Below, piece by piece: positions 1 to 6,176 of a DNA stretch of 6,321 bases (its first letter is position 1; every line of letters starts with the position of its first letter). The stretch comes from Oscillospiraceae bacterium (lineage in GTDB: Bacteria; Bacillota; Clostridia; Oscillospirales; Acutalibacteraceae). The translations under genes and the position numbers were made by a program. The stretch is from positions 1 through 6,321 of the forward strand of contig JAIRUF010000091.1 in NCBI GenBank assembly GCA_031254555.1, given 5' to 3'. The notes under the pieces are model-generated. The model had not been told where the DNA came from. It was given only the letters and a program-made list of their open reading frames with translations, and did no database searches.

Positions 1-1179
1 CTGTGAGCCCAGCAAATATTTACGCCGCTTTTCATAGCTTATTTTATTTGATGCGTCTTCCCACACTTCGCCTAAGATAAGTGCTTCTGGGTCAATGCTC
101 TTTGCCCGCATGCGCAAGCTGTCAATAAAAATGTCCGGCAGCTCATCCGCCACATCAAGGCGCCAGCCGCGGGCTCCGGCTTTAAGCCACGTTGCCGCCA
201 CGCCGTCTTCTCCGGTTATAAAGTCGAGGTAAGATGGATTGTCTTCACAGACCTCAGGCAAGGTGCTAAAGTTCCACCATGACTCATATTCATGCGGCCA
301 GTTGCTAAATTTAAACCAGTCAAAATATTTGCTTTCACGGGAGTTATAAGCCCCTATAGAACTGTATCTGTTGTGTTTGTTGAAATAAATGCTGTCATCT
401 CCCGTGTGGCTGAAAACGCCGTCGAGTATAATATGTATATCAAGCTTTTTGGCGGCGTCGCAAAGGGACTTAAAGTCATACGCTGTGCCGAGAGAGGGAT
501 CGACGTTTAAGTAATCGGCGGTGTTGTAACGGTGGTTTGAGTGTGCCTCAAATATGGGGGTCATATAAATACACGTCACGCCAAGACTTTTAAGGTAATC
601 AAGCTTTTGCTCTATTCCCTTAAGGTCGCCGCCAAAGTAATCATTGTTAAGTATTTTTCCGTGAGCGTCCGGTTCCCAATGCGGTGTGCCGCCCCACGGT
701 GACCTTATTACCCTGTCGTCCGGGACGTTTCGTTTGGGTTCTCCGCTTTTAAAAAAACGATCAGGAAAGATGTGATATATCACGCCGCCGGCAAGCCAGT
801 CAGGAGTTTTAAAGTTTTTTGAATACACGGTTAATTGCCAGGTGTTCATATCATCGCTCAAAGTGCCCTTGCCTGCGCCGTCATTGTATAGCTTGAATGT
901 TTTGTGGGGGGTTGAGAACTCAAAATAATACCAGTATAAACCGGGCTGATCTATAGAAAAGTCAAGCTCCCACCATGCACAGTCCTGATCGTACTCTTCT
1001 GTGGCCTTAAAGTCGTACCTTTTATATTCTTCGCCGTCTCGGCAAAGCAGCATACCGGCGCCGGTGCAGCAGATATGTCCCCCGCAGGGTAAAAGCAAAC
1101 GCAGGGTTATGCACTCGCCGTCCGCTATTGCGCCAAATTTAGATTTATACCTTTCATTGCGTGAATCAAAAATAAGCAT
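1..1179 (-). CDS. GH13 family alpha-glucan hydrolase (neopullulanase/cyclomaltodextrinase-like), C-terminus beyond the window
   Basis: The frame is open for 393 codons from ATG at 1177-1179 to the left window edge, so the gene is cut at its 3' end. Residues 1-120 form a beta-rich N-terminal module like those of neopullulanase-type enzymes. The TIM barrel begins near residue 128 (GGVIYHIFPDRF). Visible GH13 motifs are DGVFSHTG (253-260), GWRLDVADE (338-346, nucleophile Asp342) and LGEVWEDA (369-376, acid/base Glu371). The third catalytic Asp (NHD region) should lie just past the edge. In region I the usual Asn before His is Ser. There is no signal peptide, so the enzyme should act in the cytoplasm on maltodextrins, cyclodextrins or branched dextrins, next to the phosphorylase encoded just upstream. 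I infer from overall resemblance a relation to the GH13_20/GH13_39 groups. The family is certain; the exact specificity is not. The start is set by the AGGTGG ribosome binding site at 1190-1195. Confidence 0.93.
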   Translation of the reverse strand, partial: MLIFDSRNERYKSKFGAIADGECITLRLLLPCGGHICCTGAGMLLCRDGEEYKRYDFKATEEYDQDCAWWELDFSIDQPGLYWYYFEFSTPHKTFKLYNDGAGKGTLSDDMNTWQLTVYSKNFKTPDWLAGGVIYHIFPDRFFKSGEPKRNVPDDRVIRSPWGGTPHWEPDAHGKILNNDYFGGDLKGIEQKLDYLKSLGVTCIYMTPIFEAHSNHRYNTADYLNVDPSLGTAYDFKSLCDAAKKLDIHIILDGVFSHTGDDSIYFNKHNRYSSIGAYNSRESKYFDWFKFSNWPHEYESWWNFSTLPEVCEDNPSYLDFITGEDGVAATWLKAGARGWRLDVADELPDIFIDSLRMRAKSIDPEALILGEVWEDASNKISYEKRRKYLLGSQ

Positions 1180-1189
1180 AATTTTTATA

Positions 1190-1195
1190 CCACCT
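1190..1195 (-). promoter_or_regulatory. Ribosome binding site of the GH13 gene, overlapping the glgP stop codon
   Basis: On the minus strand AGGTGG ends 10 bases before the GH13 ATG and shares bases with the TAG stop of glgP (1194-1196). Stop and start are separated by 14 bases. Ribosomes finishing glgP would therefore cover the initiation region of the next gene, which suggests co-transcription and translational coupling. No promoter or terminator fits between the two genes. Confidence 0.75.
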
Positions 1196-3611
1196 AAACT
1201 GTTATAAATTTTTGCCTGTTCCAGATTATGCGCGCGTACTCATTAACGGCTCTGTCGGCAGAAAATATACCGGCGCTTGCAACGTTTAACATAGACATCT
1301 TATTCCAATTGTTCTTATTGGAATAAGCTTTTACCATATTTTCACGTACATTGTGATAGTCGTCAAAATCGGCCAAGACCATGTATGGGTCACTGCCTAT
1401 AAGCGATGACGTTATCTCAGGGAATTTATCCCCTAAAAGACCGCCGTTTATAAAGTCGATTATCCGGTGCAGCATTTGATTGTTAAGGTAGTAATCCATG
1501 GGATTATATCCGCGGTTTTTAAGCTCCTGAACTTCCCTCTCGTTCATGCCGAATATAAATATATTCTCATCGCCTACAGCAGTCTTTATCTCAACGTTTG
1601 CCCCGTCAAGAGTGCCTATGGTAACAGCTCCGTTCAGCATAAGTTTCATATTGCCTGTGCCGCTGGCCTCTGTCCCCGCAAGGGATATCTGCTCGCTTAT
1701 GTCAGCACAGGGCATCAAACGTTCGGCGGTCGTGACGTTGTAATCCTCAAGGAAAACGATTTTGATCCGCCCTGCGACATCTTTATCATTGTTTATAAGT
1801 TTTGCAAGCGAACATATCAGGTTTATAATTTTTTTTGCCATAAAGTATCCCGGAGCGGCTTTGGCCGCAAAAATATATGTCACAGGATGAAAATAAGCCG
1901 ACGGGTTATCTTTAACCGTCAAATACTTAGCGATTATATCAAGGGTGTTTAAGTGTTGCCTTTTATACTCGTGGAGACGCTTGACCTGCACGTCGTATAT
2001 TGAACCCGGGTCGATCGTAATACCGGATTCTTTTTGAACGTATTTCACAAAATCTTTTTTATTGAAATTCTTTACATCCTGAAATCTTTCAAGGACGCGG
2101 GTATCGTCCTTAAAATCTTTGAGCCGTTCAAGCTCCATTGACTGTTTTATAAATCCGTCTCCGATAAGTTCAGTTATAAGCTCGGCCAGTTTGGGGTTTG
2201 ACTGGCATAGCCAGCGCCGGTAGGCTATGCCGATGGTGACATTTTTAAACTTGCCCGGGGACATAGCGTAAAAATCTTTAAACACAGTGTCCTTTAAAAT
2301 CTCACTGTGAAGGGCCGATACGCCGTTGACGCTTTGGCAGCACGCAACGCAGAGATTTGCCATACGCACTGTTCCGCCGGATATTATGGCCATGCGCTCT
2401 ACCATTTCAGAGTCATGGAATTTCTCCCAGATTTCTGAGCGAAGCCGGTTGTCTATCTCTTTAATTATCTCATAAATTCTCGGGATAAGGCCCTGCACCA
2501 AAGGTTTGCCCCAGCATTCAAGTGCCTCTTTCATAACTGTATGGTTTGTATACGCAAATGTTTTAGTGACGATATCCCATGCCTTATTCCAGCTATAACC
2601 GCAGTCGTCTAAAAATATCCTTATCATTTCGGGAATGGCCAAAGCGGGATGGGTGTCATTGATATGAATCGCAATTTCATCAGGTATATTATCAACTGTC
2701 CTGTGGTTTTGAAGATGCCTTTTAACAATGTCCTGAATGGACGCGGAAACAAGAAAATACTGCTGTTTAAGGCGCAACTCCTTGCCTTTATCGTGGTCGT
2801 CCGCAGGGTACAGCACCTTGCTGATCATCTCTGCCATTGCATCTTGCTCAACGGCTTTAATATAGTCACCCTGGTTGAACAGGATCATGTCAATGCCCGG
2901 AGAGGTGGACTGCCAAAGCCTCAACACATTTACGGACTTGCCGCCCTTACCGGAAATATACATATCATACGGAACGGCAGTCACAGGGACAAACCCGGTG
3001 TGCTTTGTTGTATAGTAACCGTCATTCCATTTGCTTTCAAGCTGGCCGCCAAAGTTTACCGTCACACCGGACTCTTTTTTAGGGGTGAGCCAAACCTCTC
3101 CTCCGGGGAGCCAAAAGTCTGGCAGCTCTGTTTGCCAGCCGTCTTCAAGCTTTTGTTTAAAGATTCCATACTCGTACAAAATAGAATAGCCAACCGCGGT
3201 GTAGTCGTTTGATGTAAGTGCGTCCATATAGCAGGCGGCAAGCCGGCCAAGACCTCCGTTGCCAAGGCCCGCGTTAGGCTCGCAGTCATAAACTTTGCCT
3301 ATATCTATATTAAAGTTTTCAAGAGCGCTTTTTGCAATATCTTCAATTCCCAAGTTATATAAATTGTTTTGTAAAGACCGGCCGATGAGAAACTCCATGC
3401 ACATATAGTATATTGTTTTTGATCCTTTTTCACGTGAGCCTTTGTAGTCCGGCGAGTTGTAGAGCCGGTCGGACATAAGCCCGCGAACTATTACGGCAAC
3501 CGCTTTATAATACTGATCATATGTTGCATCGATAGAGTTAAGCCCAAACATGCTTGACAAATTTTTGGATATCTGACTCTCAAAATCTTTTTGAGTAATA
3601 TTTAAATTCAT
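1194..3611 (-). CDS. glgP: Glycogen/maltodextrin phosphorylase (GT35)
   Basis: This enzyme uses phosphate to release glucose-1-phosphate from the non-reducing ends of alpha-1,4-glucans, in the cytoplasm. It is 805 residues from the chosen start, normal for the family. Signatures in order, numbered from that start: GNGGLGRLAACYMDAL (117-132), NDTHPALAIPE with the active-site His321, YTNHT with His357, VKRLHEYKRQ (543-552), and EASGTGNMK (648-656), where Lys656 holds pyridoxal phosphate. A GTG four codons upstream (3621-3623) would give 809 residues, but it lies inside the AAGGTGAG ribosome binding site. The ATG at 3609-3611 sits 7 bases after that site and is the better start. The gene is first in a two-gene unit with a GH13 hydrolase. 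One oddity: the motif around 457-466 reads NVTIGIAYRR where the family usually has TNG, so a glucose-contacting Asn appears to be Ile460. Otherwise the active site looks intact. Confidence 0.97.
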   Translation of the reverse strand: MNLNITQKDFESQISKNLSSMFGLNSIDATYDQYYKAVAVIVRGLMSDRLYNSPDYKGSREKGSKTIYYMCMEFLIGRSLQNNLYNLGIEDIAKSALENFNIDIGKVYDCEPNAGLGNGGLGRLAACYMDALTSNDYTAVGYSILYEYGIFKQKLEDGWQTELPDFWLPGGEVWLTPKKESGVTVNFGGQLESKWNDGYYTTKHTGFVPVTAVPYDMYISGKGGKSVNVLRLWQSTSPGIDMILFNQGDYIKAVEQDAMAEMISKVLYPADDHDKGKELRLKQQYFLVSASIQDIVKRHLQNHRTVDNIPDEIAIHINDTHPALAIPEMIRIFLDDCGYSWNKAWDIVTKTFAYTNHTVMKEALECWGKPLVQGLIPRIYEIIKEIDNRLRSEIWEKFHDSEMVERMAIISGGTVRMANLCVACCQSVNGVSALHSEILKDTVFKDFYAMSPGKFKNVTIGIAYRRWLCQSNPKLAELITELIGDGFIKQSMELERLKDFKDDTRVLERFQDVKNFNKKDFVKYVQKESGITIDPGSIYDVQVKRLHEYKRQHLNTLDIIAKYLTVKDNPSAYFHPVTYIFAAKAAPGYFMAKKIINLICSLAKLINNDKDVAGRIKIVFLEDYNVTTAERLMPCADISEQISLAGTEASGTGNMKLMLNGAVTIGTLDGANVEIKTAVGDENIFIFGMNEREVQELKNRGYNPMDYYLNNQMLHRIIDFINGGLLGDKFPEITSSLIGSDPYMVLADFDDYHNVRENMVKAYSNKNNWNKMSMLNVASAGIFSADRAVNEYARIIWNRQKFITV

Positions 3612-3618
3612 TAAAGCA

Positions 3619-3626
3619 CTCACCTT
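3619..3626 (-). promoter_or_regulatory. Ribosome binding site deciding the glgP start
   Basis: AAGGTGAG on the minus strand lies 7 bases before the ATG at 3609-3611. The in-frame GTG that would extend the protein by four residues is part of this same site, so it is unlikely to be used for initiation. Confidence 0.75.
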
Positions 3627-3681
3627 GGTTTTTCAAATTTTTATTTAATACCTTCTTTAAAATATATAGATGAATTATCAC

Positions 3682-3711
3682 ATTATAACACTCTACTCAG
3701 TTAAACTTCAA
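3682..3711 (-). promoter_or_regulatory. Sigma-A-like promoter of the glgP-GH13 unit
   Basis: On the minus strand a TTGAAG -35 box (3706-3711) is followed after 18 bases by a perfect TATAAT -10 box (3682-3687). The start point should fall near 3675, leaving a leader of about 64 bases before the glgP ATG. The leader is AT-rich with no riboswitch-like fold that I can recognise. The promoter lies just after the terminator of the upstream dehydrogenase gene, consistent with a separate transcript. Confidence 0.7.
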
Positions 3712-3734
3712 GCGATTTATAGAGGTACACAAAC

Positions 3735-3765
3735 AAAAAAAGAGGCCTCTGAAGGTCTCTTTTTT
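3735..3765 (-). terminator. Rho-independent terminator of the alcohol dehydrogenase gene
   Basis: Arms at 3742-3748 (GAGGCCT) and 3753-3759 (AGGTCTC) pair over 7 bp with one G-T wobble around a 4-base loop. They are flanked by seven A on the left (3735-3741) and six T on the right (3760-3765). Read on the minus strand this is a hairpin followed by seven U, 27 bases after the dehydrogenase stop codon. The A and T tracts also pair, so the hairpin could in principle stop transcription from the opposite side too. Confidence 0.88.
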
Positions 3766-3791
3766 AAAATTTTGATGTTTACATCATTATC

Positions 3792-5036
3792 CTACATCTG
3801 ATTGGAAGACATGATCTGCCTTATAACTGAAATGCAGTCTTCCTTATTCATGATTTTCGGAACAGGGTAGTTGGGGTGTGCCTCTTTAAAAGCGCGTATG
3901 ACTATGGTTTCAATATCCTTTTCTTGTATTTCGGGGAAATGATCGCCGATATCCATCTTTTTATTGAGCTCCTTTATGCTGTCAATAAACGCCTTGGCAT
4001 TTTGCCCGTCTGTAAACTCAGGATTTGAAACTCCGGCACACTCTGCGAGCTGCGCAAGTCTTTTGTGAATACACTCCCCGTACCATTCAAGGACATAGGG
4101 CATGATAACGGCATTTGCAAGGCCGTGAGGTATTCCATAAAAACCGCCCAGGTTGTGAGCTATTGCGTGAACATATCCAACATAAGCCCTTGTAAAGGCG
4201 CAGCCGGCATAATAGGAAGCGAGAAGCATTTGGCTCCTGGCCTCAATATTATTTCCGTCATTATAAGCTGTCTCAATATTTTCATATATCATTTTTACTG
4301 CCATCTTGGCTTTAAGAGCAGTGTCCTTTGTGTTGCTCCTGCCTATGTATGCTTCAACTGCGTGCGTCAATGCGTCCATTCCGGTGGTGGATGTCATGCC
4401 CTTTGGAAGGGTTTTTGTCAGATCAGGGTCCAAAAAAGCATAACGGGGACGAATTACCGGATCGTTGATGGGGAATTTTTTATGAGTTGTTGGGTCGGAG
4501 ACAACGGCGGCCACTGTCGTTTCTGATCCGGTTCCCGCTGTTGTGGGAATTGCCCATAAAGCAGGCGGTAGTATGGATGTCATTTTAAGAGACGGCAGGA
4601 GAACTCTGAATGTTCCGCTCATCTTTTCTAAAGGACGATCCGGTCTTGATATTTTTGCGGAGGTGGCTTTTGCGCAGTCCATTGGAGAACCGCCGCCAAA
4701 AGCGACCAGGCATTGGCAGTTGTTGTCAAGATACATTTGCTTTGCATCTTCGATGTTTTCAAATGTTGGATTTGGTTGTACACTATCATAGACGAAGTAA
4801 TCAATACCGGCCTTTTCAAGGGCCTCAAAGAGCTCGTCAAGCATATTGATCATCATGAGAGACTTATCGGTGACGATAAGAATTCTTTGTAAGCCCTTTT
4901 CCTTCATTAACTGAGGTAGCTTCAACACACTCCCAGAACCTATAAATAGTTTTGGTTCAATCCACGGTATGAAGTGCATGCCGGCCCAAAAAACCACTTG
5001 AAATGTCCGATAATACGCTTTGTTTAAAATCCACAT
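3792..5036 (-). CDS. Iron-containing alcohol dehydrogenase (group III)
   Basis: This 414-residue protein belongs to the Fe-ADH family, NAD(P)H-dependent cytoplasmic enzymes that interconvert alcohols and aldehydes or ketones. The nucleotide-binding loop GGGSPMD is at 114-120 and the TTAGTGSE motif at 165-172. By alignment with lactaldehyde reductase-type enzymes the metal ligands should be Asp221 and His225 (GMDALTHAVEAY), His290 (YVHAIAHNLGG) and His304 (GIPHGLANA), all present. Ahead of the usual family start (about residue 29, KLFIGSGS) are some 28 extra residues rich in aromatic and hydrophobic positions (YYRTFQVVFWAG...PWIEP), which I recall from a clostridial subgroup. An AGGAGGT site 6 bases upstream supports the ATG at 5034-5036. 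The gene appears monocistronic, with a terminator downstream. The substrate (butanol, propanediol or another compound) cannot be told from sequence alone, so no symbol is given. Confidence 0.95.
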   Translation of the reverse strand: MWILNKAYYRTFQVVFWAGMHFIPWIEPKLFIGSGSVLKLPQLMKEKGLQRILIVTDKSLMMINMLDELFEALEKAGIDYFVYDSVQPNPTFENIEDAKQMYLDNNCQCLVAFGGGSPMDCAKATSAKISRPDRPLEKMSGTFRVLLPSLKMTSILPPALWAIPTTAGTGSETTVAAVVSDPTTHKKFPINDPVIRPRYAFLDPDLTKTLPKGMTSTTGMDALTHAVEAYIGRSNTKDTALKAKMAVKMIYENIETAYNDGNNIEARSQMLLASYYAGCAFTRAYVGYVHAIAHNLGGFYGIPHGLANAVIMPYVLEWYGECIHKRLAQLAECAGVSNPEFTDGQNAKAFIDSIKELNKKMDIGDHFPEIQEKDIETIVIRAFKEAHPNYPVPKIMNKEDCISVIRQIMSSNQM

Positions 5037-5042
5037 AATAAT

Positions 5043-5049
5043 ACCTCCT
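5043..5049 (-). promoter_or_regulatory. Strong ribosome binding site of the alcohol dehydrogenase gene
   Basis: AGGAGGT on the minus strand stands 6 bases before the ATG. This near-perfect anti-16S match and good spacing fix the start, and so include the unusual N-terminal extension in the protein. Confidence 0.85.
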
Positions 5050-5233
5050 ATATTTTAAAATTACAAAAAACAATAAATAGTTTTGGATAACCTATGTAAC
5101 ATACTTATTTATAGCTGATAAAATATAGACATGACTTAAGTTATAAATAAAATAAGATTAGAAATAAAACTTATTAAATTTTATTCTAAAATAATAACAT
5201 ACAAAGTTCTATAAAATAATCTAAAATAGAAAC
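5050..5233. other. AT-rich upstream region of the alcohol dehydrogenase gene
   Basis: This stretch is over 80 percent A/T and contains no credible gene. It should hold the dehydrogenase promoter, but several weak -10-like boxes on the minus strand lack a matching -35 box, so I do not name one. The 10-base word AATATAGACA at 5122-5131 recurs at 5258-5267 within the left half of the palindrome. In such AT-rich DNA this may be chance, or it may be a half-site for a regulator. Confidence 0.5.
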
Positions 5234-5290
5234 AAAAAAATAAAAATATATACAAATAATATAGACAATTGTCTATATTATTTGTATATA
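5234..5290 (-). terminator. 44-bp perfect palindrome with U-tract, probable terminator of the sleB-like gene
   Basis: Positions 5247-5268 and 5269-5290 are exact reverse complements: 22 bp per arm, no spacer, centred on GACAATTGTC. On the minus strand the hairpin starts 35 bases after the sleB-like stop codon and is followed by TTTTTATTTTTTTG (5246 down to 5233), which fits an intrinsic terminator. The plus strand has no T-run after it. The stem has only three G-C pairs per arm, which is unusual for a terminator, so a dimeric repressor operator for the following dehydrogenase gene is a real alternative. Confidence 0.6.
5247..5290. repeat. Perfect 44-bp inverted repeat
   Basis: Two 22-base arms match without error and without a loop; the match ends on both sides because both flanking bases are A. 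It lies between two co-oriented genes. No transposase or target duplication is visible, so there is nothing to show it is a mobile element remnant. Confidence 0.95.
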
Positions 5291-5325
5291 AAAATGTGCA
5301 GATATTAATCCGTTTATATTGAGTG

Positions 5326-6036
5326 TTATTTGCAAAAAACATGTTTCCCGATGGTTATAATTTTGGGACGGCTCAACATCCATTTATTTGTAGTTTTTGC
5401 AGCGTTATAATAATAGATGGCTCCGCCTGTAGGGTCCCATCCGTTTATAGAGTCACGCGCAGCCTGGTTGGCAGACGCCGCCACAGCGGCATACCAGTTG
5501 CTGTCATATACACATGAAAAGGCCCCGGGTTGATATACCACACCGGATACAGTGTCAGGGAAAGAAGAATGAGCAGTCCTGTTAAGAACCACAGCGCCGA
5601 CAGCTACCTGACCTGTATAGCTCTCGCCCCTTGACTCACCGGAAATCACTTTAGCGAGCAGATTTATATCACTTGTGCTGTATTTAGAGGATCCGCTTGA
5701 GCTTGTAATTCCAAGTGCTGAAAGCGTTTTTGGGCCGGCGATTCCGTCTTGTTGAAGACCGCGTTTTTTCTGAAAGGCGATAACTGCGTTTTTGGTTTGA
5801 TTTCCGTATATTCCGTCAACAGAGCCATTGTAGTATCCAAGGGATTTAAGTTTGGTCTGAATCTGCCTTACTTCATTTCCGGTTGAGCCGAATTTTGATA
5901 GAGTTTCAACAGACGCCTGCTGCTGACTATAGGATATAACGGCCTGAACGCCTACCGCCCAAATTAGAATCAAACAAAGTATAACGGCAATAATTATTCT
6001 TTTATTTTTTTCTGTTTTTGTGATAATAAAAATCAT
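5326..6036 (-). CDS. sleB: SleB-type spore cortex-lytic enzyme
   Basis: SleB is a lytic transglycosylase that cleaves cortex peptidoglycan during spore germination. This 236-residue protein has a basic N-terminus, then a hydrophobic helix (about 14-34) with a possible cleavage site after VQA (32). A peptidoglycan-binding domain follows at about 51-108 (LGYYNGSVDGIYGNQT and GLQQDGIAGPKTL). The SleB hydrolase domain spans about 124-235: SGESRGE (132-138, likely catalytic Glu134), GQVAVGAVVLNR, QPGAFSCV, GWDPTGGAIYYYN, and the closing TIGKHVFC. Length and order match SleB. The ypeB gene that accompanies sleB in Bacillus is absent on the downstream side. A paralogue acting in vegetative wall turnover cannot be excluded. 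The start is the first ATG after an in-frame TAG, though its ribosome binding site spacing is odd. I saw no convincing sporulation promoter upstream. Confidence 0.9.
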   Translation of the reverse strand: MIFIITKTEKNKRIIIAVILCLILIWAVGVQAVISYSQQQASVETLSKFGSTGNEVRQIQTKLKSLGYYNGSVDGIYGNQTKNAVIAFQKKRGLQQDGIAGPKTLSALGITSSSGSSKYSTSDINLLAKVISGESRGESYTGQVAVGAVVLNRTAHSSFPDTVSGVVYQPGAFSCVYDSNWYAAVAASANQAARDSINGWDPTGGAIYYYNAAKTTNKWMLSRPKIITIGKHVFCK

Positions 6037-6050
6037 CTCCTTCTACCTTC
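6037..6050 (-). promoter_or_regulatory. Two overlapping candidate ribosome binding sites of the sleB-like gene
   Basis: On the minus strand AAGGAG (6037-6042) directly abuts the ATG with no spacer, which is too close for normal use. A weaker GAAGGT (6045-6050) lies 8 bases upstream of the ATG at a normal distance. An in-frame TAG at 6043-6045 rules out a longer protein. Either the weaker site is used or a non-ATG codon a few positions inside the gene (ATT at codon 4) is served by the strong site. Confidence 0.5.
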
Positions 6051-6100
6051 GTAATATTCCCTTAAAAGGGTATTATTATTAGGAATAGAAATCATAAAAA

Positions 6101-6170
6101 TGAATTTAAAAAACTTAAAAAAATTTCTTTTAAAATAGTAGTTGACAATATAGAAATGATTTGGTAATAT
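6101..6170 (+). promoter_or_regulatory. Strong plus-strand promoter with A/T-rich upstream element, probable rRNA operon promoter
   Basis: A perfect TTGACA -35 box (6142-6147), a 17-base spacer and a TAATAT -10 box (6165-6170) form a near-consensus sigma-A promoter. The bases before it (6101-6141) are runs of A and T that look like an UP element, a hallmark of rRNA promoters. Transcription should start near 6177 and leave the window on the right. The promoter is divergent from the sleB-like gene. Confidence 0.8.
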
Positions 6171-6176
6171 AGTCAA

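Noticed and set aside
1467..1952. Long open frame on the plus strand opposite glgP
   Set aside because: It lies wholly antisense to well-conserved phosphorylase codons, has no good ribosome binding site and its product has no recognisable domain. The same applies to the plus-strand frame at 2649-3212 and to frames opposite the dehydrogenase and GH13 genes.
3062..3289. Minus-strand frame overlapping glgP in another phase
   Set aside because: The glgP frame here encodes conserved family sequence, including GNGGLGRLAA; the alternative frame is a shadow.
3612..3791. Possible riboswitch or small gene in the glgP leader
   Set aside because: The region is explained by a promoter, a short AT-rich leader and the dehydrogenase terminator. 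I see no conserved riboswitch elements and no start codon with a ribosome binding site.
5050..5290. Mobile element remnant around the palindrome
   Set aside because: No transposase fragment, flanking target duplication or separate terminal repeats are visible; the palindrome is continuous rather than two ends around an insert.
6059..6070. Short inverted repeat CCCTT-AA-AAGGG upstream of sleB
   Set aside because: The arms are only 5 bp with a 2-base loop and there is no U-tract or link to a promoter; it is too weak to call a terminator or operator.
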